From: Anolis sagrei
Taxonomy: Eukaryota; Chordata; Lepidosauria; Squamata; Anolidae
NCBI RefSeq assembly: GCF_037176765.1
Contig: NC_090021.1
Location: 54,958,953 to 55,022,952, forward strand
Direction: 5' to 3'
DNA length: 64,000 nucleotides
Part shown: in pieces, positions 49,576 through 60,003 of the stretch
How positions within the stretch are numbered: position 1 is the stretch's first letter
How the letters are laid out: every line of letters starts with the position of its first letter
The notes under the pieces: model-generated
Seen by the model: the letters and a program-made list of their open reading frames with translations, nothing else
What the model was told of the DNA's origin: nothing
The model's database searches: none
Translations under genes and position numbers: made by a program

Positions 49576-52500
49576 CTGAAAAACAATCCAAACACAAAAT
49601 AATAATAATGGTAACAATAGCAACAAATGCAACAGTAATCTTATTAAATCAATTATTAAAAATGGAACAAGCTTATAATACACACATCTCATTAGTAAAT
49701 GCATAAAACAAGCAAAGATACTGAAAGAGAGGAATTGTGATTTTGGGTAGATCTATATTATCTATATATTTTTCCAGAGAGATGTCTGTGTTAGTTTATA
49801 GTACAAAATTAATAGCCTGGTGACCCTTAAAAGGCTACTAAATGTATTAAAGTCTATGTCTTTACTAATTCTACTGTAGTTGTCATCAGTAGCCAGTAGA
49901 AGGGATCTGGGAAGAAAATCATTAGATGGTGCAGTCAGATGGGGAGGAGGCAGGAGGAAAAGTCCAGATAGTGAGGAGCCTTTCACTCTGGACTCCGTCA
50001 GCATAACATTTCATCCTTATCTGACAATGCCATTGACATTTAAAAACATATATACAATAACAGTGCATCGCACACTCATCTGGTTCCTGGGAATTTGTAA
50101 CATTTTTATGGGCAGCATAGAACCACTTTTTCTTAGCTCCTGTCCCTGGAAATGTCTCCTATATGAGAGATGCAGCAATTCCATCTTTACTATGTGAGAT
50201 GACAAATCATCAGGACAGGAACATCCATCACTACAAACATAAGCTGAGATGAATCCACAGCAACATGAACTTTCCAAACATTTAATGTTGGAGACACACT
50301 TTTTAGACATGCACGATTTCACAACATAGTAATTCAATTTTACTAGAAAAACTGGTTGCTAAACCAATCTATATGTATAAAAATGTAATGTTCGTTTGTG
50401 GGATTAACATAACTCAAAAACCACTGGATGAACTGGCACCAAATTTAGGCACAAGACACCTCTCAGTTCAACAAGTGACTATCACTCATAAAAACACTGG
50501 AAAACACAGCGGAAGGGACTTTAAAAGCCAAAAAACCAAAAAGACACTACAGCACATGTGCAAAAACAACTCCCCCAGCAAACAAAATACACAATAGGAT
50601 ATCCACACTCTCATCTGGACTACAGCTCCCAGCATCCCCTAGACCAGCCCCTTTAGGAGAGGAGGATGATCCAAATGCACTGCTTCCAAGATGCAAGAGT
50701 TCTCCTTGGATTTCTTTGAGAGCATCCCAATTTCTGCACATTTCCAACTTTCTATTCCTGGACTGCAACTCCCAGCAATCCTCCAGATAGATAAGATAGA
50801 TAGATTAGATAGAGATAGATAGGTTGGAATATAGATCAACCAGGAGGACTGCTGGGAGTTGTAGTCTAAGAATAGGTAGAAAAGGAAAAAATGGGGAGAA
50901 GGAGGAAGGGAAAGAAAAGAGGGGGGAAGGAAGAGAAGAGGAAGAGAAGGAAGGAAGGAGAGAAGGAAAGAAAAAAGGGAAGGAAGGAGAGAAAGAAAGA
51001 AGAGAAAGAGGGAGGGAAGGTTGGCCACAGCAACGTGTGGCGGGTACGGCTAGTCGCTTATGAGAGATACAAACACATACATAAATTGTAATAACAAAAT
51101 GTATGGGGACACAACATATCTCTTGAAAACCTTCCATCTATATATATTTTTAAAATATGTGATTTATCATAGACTCAGAAGTTTCTAGTTACGTGGGCGT
51201 GACACACTGATACCTTGTAACCAGCACACTTATTTGTCCCAACACAGAGTTTGGAAAGCTCTGCTATACAACAATACAATGCATAGACAGGGGCCAACTA
51301 ATATCAGAAGCTACATGTCTATATGCAGTTGGCTTCTACCCAGAATACTCTGCAAGATCAATACATAAGCAAACTCTTAAAGTGGGAAATGCATTTGCTT
51401 GATTTTACAGAACAACATAGAATTCAAAGATTTACCTTAGACATTTTTAATCTACTCATTAAGGGTAAAATACTCCCTACCCCCCAGTCAAAGATAAACA
51501 AAACAAGACTAGTCCCTAAAATGATCTACTACTATAGGAAAAACTTGGCAGAAGAAATGATAGAAAACAATTTGTTACCTGCAACTCCCAATTAACCCAC
51601 TCTAATGTATTACCACTGATTTAGAGCTCACCTTGGAGAACAATATTTTCCTTGGAAAGTAGGTCTGCTTGCAAACAGGTGTCCTATACATATGGTAACC
51701 AGCAAGACGCTACCCAGATATATAATTATTTGTGTCTGAAGCAATTTCATACTGAAAAAAATATCTACCTTATCCAAACATACTATCAGCAGTTTGGGAG
51801 AAGTACACTGCAAAGAAGAGCATCTTCCCAATCTAAGCATGTTTACTGCTATTGAAATATACACTATTTAGTTCTTGTGGGTTTTTTCGTGCTATATGGC
51901 CATGTTCTAGAGGCATTTCTCCTGACGTTTCGCCTGCATCTATGGCAAGCATCCTCAGAGGTGAGGTCTGTTGGAACTGGGAAAAAGGGTTTATATATCT
52001 GTGGAATGACCAGGGTGAGACAAAGGACTTTTGTCAGTTGTGCTAGGTGTGAATATTTCAACTGACCACCTTGATTAGCATACAATGGGCTGACTGTGCC
52101 TGGAGCAAACTCTTCTTGAAAGGTAATTAGATGTCCCTGCCTGTTTCCTCTCTGCTGTTTTTGCTGTTGTGGCGAAACGTCAGGAGAAATGCCTCTAGAA
52201 CATGGCCATATAGCACGAAAAAACCCACAAGAACTTAGTGATTCCAGCCATGAAAGCCTTCGACAATACATTATACACTATTTAGCTGAAGCCAAAGGCA
52301 ATTACCTTTCAATTATACCATAGGTACGGACAGCAAAGAATGTATTCAGGTTGCAAAAACTGTAACAAACAGAGGAAACCATAGTTACTCACATAATTTT
52401 GTACATCCTCAATGTTTCAACTGTTATGTGAGGAAAAAACTGAAATGTGGTGCATTTTGAGAGAAAATCTGTCCAGAAATATATGTGCTAATACATTTTT

Positions 52501-55500
52501 TTGCAAGTATTTCAATTTATTTATTTATTTACATTCATTTAGCAGAATAGTAGGAGCCCCCAGTGGCTCAATGGGTTAAACCCTTGTGCCGGTAGGACTG
52601 AAGACAGGTCAGAGTTTCGGATCTGGGGAGAGTGTGGATGAACTCTCTCTGTCAGCTCCAGCTCCCCGTGCGGGGACATGAGAGAAGCCTCCCACAAGGA
52701 TGGTAAAACATCAAAACATCCGGGCATCCCCATGGCAACATCCTTGCAGATGGCCAATTCTCTCTCACTCGAAGCAACCTGCAGTTTCTCAAGTTGCTCC
52801 TGATCTGAAAAAAAGCAGAATAATGCAGAACTTGGAAGGGAAAGGATGAGAGATGAACACATGTGAACATGTCACAGACTGGAAATAGACTACTTTGTCT
52901 TGTGCAGTTCTGACTGACATGCCATGCTCAAGGTATAGAACCACTCATATTACACTAACATCATGTAATCTGAGCCATTCCACTGGTAAGATTATGATAG
53001 AGGTACTTGTTGGCATTGATGACTACACTGACCAACACACAATTTGGTGCCTCAAATGTTACACCTGTTTCTGGGTGTATTTGACCCACTGATTCCAAAA
53101 ATTGCACCAGTTTCCCCCCAACAGCTCTAGTTTTTGAGATTCAGAATTTATGCCATCTTCCAGTCTCCATCTCCCCACCCATAGAAACCATGATAATCAT
53201 ATCTAAGGACATCTTCGGGTCATGTCATGGCACTGGCAATCGTTGGTGAAAGGGAAGGTACACCAGGCAGCTTGGTGCTCCATGCACCCTCCTTTCTCCC
53301 CTCATCACATGGTGGGGATGGGAGAGGGTGCTTTGGCACCCTTTCCCTCCCCCCATCATATGGCAGAAAGCGTGGCAATGTGCATTGCCCCGCCACCCTT
53401 TCTGCCGTCACACGACCAAAAAAAAAAAAAAAAAAAGGAGGAAATACACTTTCCTCCCTGTAGTCATGGAGGAAGTGCCTTTCGGTGCTTCCCCCGACAT
53501 TGGGAGAAAAGTGGACGGGGCCTGGCATGTGTCGTGTGATGGTGCACAGCAGGCCCTGTCCTTGCCACGAAGCAAGGTGGCAAAACGGGGCAAAAATGCC
53601 CTGTGTGAAAAGGTGGTAGGATACTAGAGCTGATGCAGTTTATCCAATGCAGTTTTCTTAATTAGCACCTCAAATAATTCCAGGAAAATGTCTAAAATAC
53701 AAGACACCAAGGAATTTTTTTGTTGGGCTGTGCTATCATTTGAAAATTCAGACAATACAGGCAGTTGTATGATAAAATCACTGTTAGTATGAAAATATCC
53801 CATATAAAATACATTAGAATAGCTTGGACTTGATGCTAAAAATTGAATTGACCAAGTTAAAAAAAGAGAGAAAGTATTAACATTAACCTGTAGTTTGGGT
53901 CCACTATCCTCAGCCTGAACATATAGATTCCATTGTAGTACAGGGGCCAAATAATCGAGTTGATCCCAGAATGGTTTAAGATCTCATATGGTGTATCTAA
54001 GTTTGCAAATTCTCCAACTTGTGAATCAAAGCAGGACCTGTAATTCTGTAAAGAAATATAAGGTTGTTCATTCCAAGCGAAAACACATGCATTCTTAAAC
54101 AACTAGCCTATATTAAATAAACTGCTGGGTGCAAAAAAAAATACACCCAGAAATAGTGCCAGCACTACAGAGATGCTTCGCATGAGTCATCTGTTTTGGA
54201 GCGCAACTCAAAAGCTATTTAATCTCAGCAGACTGAAAGCCAAAACCAAGGTTACAACATCTGTTATAGAACTCCAGTATGCTGATGACAACGTCGTCTG
54301 TGCGCATATAGGAGAAGATCTACAAGCCACTCTAAACACCTTTGCAGAAGCATACGAGAAGCTCGGCCTGTCATTGAACATCGAGAAAACCAAAGTGCTG
54401 TTCCAGCAGTCACTAGCCAATCCCTTTCCAATGCCAGAAATACAGCTTAATGGTGTAACATTAGAAAATGTTGACCATTTCCGTTACCTTGGCAGCCACT
54501 TCTCCACCAAAGTCAATATTGACACCGAAATACAACACCGCCTGAGCTCTGTGAGTGCAGCATTTTTCCAAATGAAGCATAGAGTGTTTGAAGACCAGGA
54601 CATCCATAGGGATACTAAGGTGCTTGTTTATAAAGCTATTGTCCTCCCAAGCCTGCTCTATGCCTGCGAAACGTGGACTGTCTACAGGCGTTACATGCAG
54701 CTCCTAGAATGATTCTATCAGTGCTGCCTCCAGAAAATCCTACAAATCTCTTGGGAAGAGAAGCGGACAAATGTCAGCGTGCTGGAAGAAGCAAAGACCA
54801 TCAGCATTGAAGCGATGGTCCTCCACTATCAACTACGCTGGACTGGCCACGTTGTGCGGATGCCCGACCACCATCTCCCAAAGCAGTTGTTCTACTCCGA
54901 ACGCAAGAACGGAAAAGGGAATGTTGGTGGGCAGGAAAAGAGATCTAAAAATGGGCTCAGAGCCAACCTTAAAATCTCTTGCATAGACACTGAGAACTGG
55001 GAAGCCCTGGCCCATGAACGCTCCAGCTGGAGGTCAGCTGTGACCATCAGTGCTGCAGAATTTGAAGAGGCACAAATGGAGGGTGAAAGAGAGAAACGTG
55101 CCAAGAGGAAGGCGCGCCAAGCCAATCCCGACCAGGACCACCTTCCACCTGGAAACCAATGTCCTCACTGCGGGAGACGATGCAGATCAAGAATAGGGCT
55201 CCATAGTCACCTACAGACCCACCCTGGAGGATTATCCTACTCGGACAATGAGGGATTGCCTAAGTAAGTAAGTAAGGAACACCCTCCCTAGAGAAATTAG
55301 GCTAGCATCCACACTCCATGGCTCTTTAAGTAGGCCTTCAAAACATGGTTAAAACATCAACTAAAACTTGAGGACCAAGTAAATTGTTTAACTTTGGTCC
55401 TTTAATGTGACTGAAATGGATATGCCCATTTTAATCCACAGATATTGCTGCATTTTATTTAGTATTTTATTTAAATTAGTAGGGGTCTTATATGCTGTTT

Positions 55501-57976
55501 TTATCTATATTTGTTTTATGTTAATTGACATTATTATTGTTTTATAAATGTTTATATATTTAAATGTATTTTGTATATTCTGCTGCACTACTACGTGGTT
55601 TGTAAACCACCCTGAGTCCCTTTTTGGGAGATGGTGGCGGGATATAAATAAAGTTGTTGTCGTTGTCATCATCATCATCATCATCAACAACATCATCGAA
55701 CTTAGCTGTGGAATATAGTACAGAGGATGTTCACTATGGTGACTGTCTGAGAAAATATACAGTTTAATTTGAAGTGTTCATGTGTCAATTAGGAGTCAGC
55801 TCCCCAGGCTGCATTCATTTATGATTACATGAGCAACAATGGTTGAACATTACAGTATGCTGTGTAGTTGTTTCCACCTGAACATGAGGAAGAATCTCCT
55901 GATCGGGAGAGCCATCCAACAGTGGAACTCTCTGCCTCAGTGTGGGTTGGAAGCTCCTTCTGTAGAGGCTTTTAAACAGATGCTGGATGGCCATCTGTTG
56001 GGAGTATGTACTTTGTGCTTTCCCTGCATAGCAGGGGGTCCAACTATTATGATGATGATGTTTATTTATACCCAGCTTTATTTCTCCCAGAAGAGACTCA
56101 AGGCTGCTTACAATTAAAAGTATGACCACATATGTATTGTCGAATACCCACATAATTTAAAATATACAAATATGCAAACATTAAAACAGAATTAAACATA
56201 ACAGTATTACAATTCACAGTTAAAATTCATTAAAGCTAAAAATCATGAAAGCCTGTCTGAATAAGAAGATTTTAGTCTGCCACTGGAGGAACAGCAGGGA
56301 GGAGACCATCCTGGCTTCCTTGGGCAGGGAGTTCCAGGGTTAAGGGGCAGCCACTGAGAAGGAAGGCCCGTTCTCTCATACCCACCAACCAAGCTTGAGA
56401 TGGAGGTGGGACTGAGTGAAAGGCTTTTCCTGAAGATCGCAGGGCCTGGGCAGGAGTCCCCAAACTAAGGCCTGCAGGCCAGATGTGGCCCTCCAAGGTC
56501 ATTTATCCAGCTCCCACCCTAAACTTTAGACTTAGTGTGCAGGTACAACTGTACCAGGAGCTCCAATTTTGTTTGCTTTGCATTGAATGTTTGTTGTAGT
56601 CCTAAGTTTTAGGGACTCTGCAGATAGGTGGCTTCTTTTGGCTGCAATCATAGGGCAAGCCACCTGTCAATTATAGTTAGGTTCCCGCCCCCTTTTAGGT
56701 TTTTGGAGGGAATAGGAGCCAATTTGGGTTCAGTCCACACAGAGAAGCCTTTCATGCAGGACATAATACCAAGAGCTCCTGTAGAAAGCTTCGTCTTCTA
56801 CGGCTTGGCCGGGGAGATATACAGCCCACAGCTTGGCCAGGGTTATACAGCCCTACAGTTCCTCTGCTGAAGGACTTCAGTCAGCCATCACGGAAACCTG
56901 AATTCCTTTTCCCCTGGAAGTCTGCAAACTCTGCTTGATAAGGGTCACTCGCGGAAGCCAGAAGCAGTTGGTACCGGGTGCAGGGGCTCCACGCCAACAG
57001 AGGCAAAGACAGACTGCCCAGATTAGAAGTTAAGGATTTCCCCATTAATTACAGTTATGAAGATAGTGCCTGTTCCCTGTGGACAAGATTGAGAGAGCGC
57101 CAATAGACTGTAAGAAAGCCTTAAAGTACCTGTTTGTTTTCATTAATAAAGAACTTTGTTGAACCTTTAAGCAATCTAAAGACTCTGTTTTAAGGTAATC
57201 CAAGGGCCTTTAATCTGAGGCATCCCCGGCATCCCGTTGGGCACACAGAATTTATGTCCTGTCTACAGTCTTATGCACAGGCCCAGCATGCAACAGCACA
57301 CTTAGGGTCACCCTAAGTCTGAAATGACTTGAAGGCAAACAACAACAACAACTCTAAGTAACTATCTTATTAGCCAAAAGCAGGTCCACACTTCCCATTG
57401 AAATACTGGTAAGTATATGATGGTTAAAAATGCCCTTCATTTTAAATATTGTATTGTCCTTTGTCTGAGGATAGACAAGTCATGTTATTGTGTAAATCTA
57501 CAGGCCCTTGAGGTCATTCACAGTGTTGATTTGTGATAGTTCATATCACATCATTTAATTCCCCTTCCTGATACTTCCTTTCCCCTTCATCCAAACAGCA
57601 TAATGATTTATGAAAAATCCAACAACTTCAATTCAAAGCTAGCATATATGGTTAACCGGTTAATGTCTTGTCACATGCGGTCCTCTTAGCAAGATACCCC
57701 CCCCCCCCCAAAAATTGCTATTGCCTTCAAGTAAGGCCGAGAGTGCAGGATCACCCTGTGAATTTCCATTGCTTAGTGCAGGATTAAAATCCTGGTTTCA
57801 CATAACCTTAGCCCAACAGTGAAATTATCAAAAATAAAAATACAAATATTTTTATGTATATTATTTCTTACACGTGGTCCCCAAAGTAATTCCACTTCTT
57901 CAGGTGTTAGAGAAGATGTATTGTTAAGGTTTTCAATTGCTTTATGCCAGGTCTGTGCAGCATTTAGACATCGTAC
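49410..57976 (-). CDS. CATSPERE: CATSPERE, 3' part (last four exons seen)
   Basis: Exons 57872-57976, 53888-54045, 52306-52359 and 49410-49575 join in phase to the last 160 residues of a CatSper auxiliary subunit. The order is an extracellular tail domain (VRCLNAAQTW, LLWGPR/NYRSCF, YEILNHSG, WPLYYNGIYMFRLRIVDPNY), SFCNLNTFFAVRTYG, one membrane helix (ATVIMILFFGVLLFTYFTY) and a short cytosolic tail. These are single-pass partners of the sperm flagellar CatSper Ca2+ channel. The beta, gamma, delta and epsilon paralogs share this architecture; I choose epsilon because in human CATSPERE sits just upstream of DESI2 in the same orientation, as here. Earlier exons lie beyond 58000, probably beyond the window. 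Confidence 0.8.
50368..51053 (+). mobile_element. non-autonomous Helitron
   Basis: The 5' end tctatatgtataaaaatgta follows a host A. The 3' end is a 6-bp hairpin (gccaca-gcaacg-tgtggc, 51024-51041), an 8-nt spacer and CTAG, followed by host T, exactly the Helitron layout. The interior holds tgaactggcaccaaattta, (GATA)n at about 50790-50820 and a purine-rich (GGAA)n tract at 50880-51015. No Rep/helicase gene. Confidence 0.75.
51872..52271. mobile_element. Penelope-like element, head-to-head, with 14-bp duplication
   Basis: 400 bp. The left arm (ttcttgtgggttttttcgtg, ctatatggccatgttctag) is the inverse of 52169-52232 over about 62 bp. The right end continues ttccagccatgaaagccttc, gacaataca. 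The duplication tatacactatttag is at 51858-51871 and 52272-52285. The left arm extends into an intact-looking hammerhead core (51921-51960). Confidence 0.85.
51921..51960 (-). ncRNA. hammerhead-ribozyme-like core
   Basis: On the minus strand: CTGAGGA (fits CUGANGA), a 6-bp stem II (GCTTGC-catagat-GCAGGC), then GAAAC and GTC. ACGT between GAAA and the cleavage triplet is self-complementary, as expected of dimeric, minimal-stem-III hammerheads. Such motifs are known in Penelope-like elements. Confidence 0.55.
52306..52359 (-). CDS. CATSPERE: CATSPERE penultimate exon (54 nt)
   Basis: Acceptor gttacag, donor gtaatt. Encodes (S)FCNLNTFFAVRTYGIIE(R). The phase (1 nt, 17 codons, 2 nt) fits both neighbours exactly. 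It is too short to stand out alone, and the phases and motif decide it. Confidence 0.85.
52549..52815 (+). repeat. tRNA-derived SINE
   Basis: Head ggagcccccagtggctcaat, gggttaaacccttgtgcc, then a B-box region, the blocks agctccagctccccgtg and catgagagaagcctcccaca, and an end at tcctgatctgaaaaaaag. It lies in a CATSPERE intron, opposite to the gene. Confidence 0.85.
53210..53640. repeat. unclassified GC-rich repeat with an A run
   Basis: GC-rich block in an AT-rich intron, with the motif catcatatggcagaaagcgt, an A run of about 18 (53418-53435) and a second half gtcatggaggaagtgccttt. It looks inserted. No inverted ends or coding motif are recognised. Confidence 0.35.
53888..54045 (-). CDS. CATSPERE: CATSPERE exon
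   Basis: Acceptor tttacag, donor gttaat. Encodes NYRSCFDSQVGEFANLDTPY, EILNHSGINSIIWPLYYNG, IYMFRLRIVDPNY and two bases of a Ser. This is the conserved membrane-proximal extracellular segment of CatSper auxiliary subunits. Confidence 0.88.
54150..55277 (+). mobile_element. RTE-like LINE 3' part, copy 1
   Basis: From 54173 the frame reads RT motifs (IELQYADDNVVCAHIGEDLQ, NIEKTKVLF, FRYLGSHFSTKV, YKAIVLPSLLYACETW), one TGA at 54710-54712 in place of a probable CGA Arg codon, then ISWEEKRTNVSVLEEAK, LRWTGHVVRMPDHHLPKQL and a C-terminal C2H2 finger starting CPHCGRRCRSRIGLHSHL. The stop at 55265 is within a (TAAG)n tail. The clade is uncertain; RTE/RTEX fits the short 3' UTR and simple tail. 5'-truncated. 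Confidence 0.8.
55278..55700 (+). repeat. L2-type LINE 3' end
   Basis: Starts with the coding end NTLPREIRLAS, then a 3' UTR ending accaccctgagtcccttttt, gggatataaataaag and a (GTT)/(ATC)n tail at about 55655-55700. The RTE-like copy ends right at its left edge. Confidence 0.75.
55850..56045 (+). repeat. CR1 LINE 3' end
   Basis: Encodes NMRKNLLIGRAIQQWNSLPQ, then EAPSVEAFKQMLDGHLLG, the CR1 ORF2 C terminus, and ends cctgcatagcagggggtcca. Confidence 0.75.
56050..56450 (-). repeat. L2-type LINE 3' end
   Basis: The complement reads the L2 tail (tttatttatacccagcttta, agagactcaaggctgcttac) and, further in, SSGKAFHSVPPPSQAWLVGM then RERAF, the coding end. Confidence 0.75.
56452..56535 (+). repeat. 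hAT-type terminus
   Basis: caggagtccccaaactaagg, cctgcaggccagatgtggcc matches the left end of a common hAT family. It cuts the L2 copy to its left. Confidence 0.5.
56620..57250 (+). mobile_element. possible fossil LTR
   Basis: Non-coding block with a late AATAAA box (cattaataaagaactttg, about 57143-57160) followed by about 80 bp, as in an LTR R/U5 region. The ends and flanking repeats are not clear, so the call is tentative. Confidence 0.3.
57290..57355 (+). repeat. SINE 3' tail
   Basis: Reads ttagggtcaccctaagtctg, aaatgacttgaaggcaaac and an (AAC)n tail, the 3' end of the tRNA-derived squamate SINE. Confidence 0.65.
57872..57976 (-). CDS. CATSPERE: CATSPERE exon
   Basis: Acceptor caacag, donor CGT then gtaaga. 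Exactly 35 codons in phase 0: VRCLNAAQTWHKAIENLNNT, SSLTPEEVELLWGPR. The shifted donor gtgtaa two bases earlier would break the frame. Confidence 0.85.
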
Positions 57977-58218
57977 CTGTTGAAAGAAAATGAATATACA
58001 CAATAAAACACATAGCAAAGAAACCTCTAAATGCATATACTATGTATGCCATGTTGTAGAACCTTTATGAGTGGTCAAACAATTTAATGGCAACATATTG
58101 AAAAAAAATTAAAGATGTAGCTTGTTTTTATCTTACCAAAACTCATGATAATGCAATTTTCAAAAATGTAATAAGTAAAATTATGGGAGGAAAAACTACA
58201 AGACAAAATGTTTACATC

Positions 58219-58363
58219 TTTATCTTACTGACAGAAGATAGTGGTTTAAACCTGCCAGGAAACTGCACATATTTACACTCATCGTTGCACTCTTCTGTAG
58301 TATAAAATAGTGAATATACTGACATGGGAAACTTGGGACAATGGTACCTCAACTGCTATTAAA
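58219..58363 (-). other. possible further CATSPERE exon
   Basis: After an acceptor-like tttaatag it reads QLRYHCPKFPMSVYSLFYTT, EECNDECKYVQFPGRFKPL, SSV before gtaaga. Cys spacing and style suit a CatSper ectodomain. However, it ends in phase 1 while the next exon starts in phase 0, so either the boundary is wrong or it is not used. Confidence 0.3.
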
Positions 58364-58514
58364 CAAAGAAAGTTTTTGTTGTGATATATAGGGTGCAATA
58401 GTTTCATACAGAATAAAAACTTACTGAGATGACACAACAAAATCATAATCTCATACTTTAATTTGTCAGCAATACCCACTGTAGAGCTGACACAACAACT
58501 CCACCAGCTCATAC

Positions 58515-58841
58515 AAAAAAGTGTGGGTTGCTCTATTCCGAACTCAAAAACAGAAAACAGAATGTTAGTGGACAGGAAAAGAGATTTAAAGATGGGCTCA
58601 AAGCCAACCTTAAAAACTCTGGCATAGACACAGAGAACTGGGAAGCCCTGGCCCTTGAGCACTCCAGCTGGAGGTCAACTGTGACCAGCAGTGCTGCAGA
58701 ATTTGAAGAGGCACAAATGGAAGGTGAAAGAGAGAAACGTGCCAAGAGGACGGCGTGTCAAGCCAACCCCGACCGAGACCGCCTTCCACCTGGAAACTAA
58801 TGCCCTCACTGCGGGAGAAGATGCAGGTCAAGAATAGGGCT
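58515..58841 (+). repeat. RTE-like LINE fragment, copy 3
   Basis: Reads YSELKNRKQNVSGQEKRFKD, IDTENWEALALEHSSWRSTV, EFEEAQMEGEREKRAKR, colinear with 54890-55200. It is cut at agaatagggctc by the start of L1-C. Confidence 0.85.
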
Positions 58842-59730
58842 CGACTTCCGGTGGGTGATGGCGACGGGAAAGCTGCATTGAGAGGGAGCTCCGATGCAGA
58901 CCAGCGTTGAGGTGCCTTAAGGGTGAGATTAAGCTCCCCCACCATCACCAGATTGAGTGTGAAGGTGTAGAGTAACCCGTGGGAGGCTCGTAGACCCCAA
59001 ATACTCCCTTCCCTCAAGGAGGGGGGTAAAGAGGGTCCGAGCCGACGGGAGAACAGGCGCCCTGCTGGGATCGGGCATTGACCCGTTTCAACCGCTGCCA
59101 GCCCATGCAACAAATACGAAGAAGAAATTAAGAAACTCAAAAGAGAAATTAAAGAATATCTCAACACCAGGTAAAAGATTTGAACAGAAGAGGAGAAGGA
59201 AGGAAGAAGATAGATAAGGAGACAAAATCAAGGGGGAACCTTCCCCCCCCCCCCAAAATGTAAAGCTATATTTTAAAACCCGGAAAGGGCTATTGTGAAT
59301 AGATCAATTTGGATAATACTTATCAAATTACATAGTTACTCGCCGCTTATTGATTTATTTTGGCTTAGATAATTAACTAAACAATATTAATTAAACTAAA
59401 TTAAAATAAGCATTTGGAAGACAGGGAAATGAGATAAACTGAAAGAAGTGAGAAGATATTATATGCTGTGAGAGTCCCCCTCCTCCTGCCCCCCCCCGAT
59501 TCCCTTATCCTCCCACTCAGCCTAGTAGTTAACGAAGAAGGAAAATTCCTGACCTTGGCGCCATATTGTTGTGTCTATCTGGCACTCTTCTTTATAAACA
59601 AAGGGAAAGGACAAGGCAGGAAGTGACAAAGAGGAAGTGACGAAGAAGAAGGCTGTGGGAGGAAAGGGTGGAGAAACAAAGAAAGGGCGGAAGAGCTTCA
59701 AGAAGGGCGGAAGTTGGGAGGAGGAAGTTG

Positions 59731-60003
59731 GAACCATAGAGAAACCATAGAGAAACCATAGAGAAACATCGCTACAGAGCGGCAGAGCGGCAAATACAGT
59801 GTAAATCCTAAACAAATAGATATTTAAGGACAACAGTGGCTGAAGGATAGAGAAGAACATCGGGGATAAGAAGCAGACGTGGAGCTAGGACGAGAAGCAG
59901 ACGAAATTCAAGGACGAGAAGCAGACGTGGAGCCAGGACGAGAAGTAGACGAAACTCAAGGACGAGAAGCAGACGAGACCCAAGGAAGAGAAGTAGACGT
60001 AAA
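59731..60003 (+). repeat. tandem repeats in the L1-C 5' UTR
   Basis: Three 11-bp copies of ccatagagaaa (about 59734-59767), then about five 24-bp copies of the type cgagaagcagacgaaattca (59868-60003), alternating between an aaattcaagga and a tggagccagga half. Confidence 0.85.

Noticed and set aside
57697-57709. C run and flanks as a structured RNA
   Set aside because: Simple homopolymer in an intron; no pairing partner seen.
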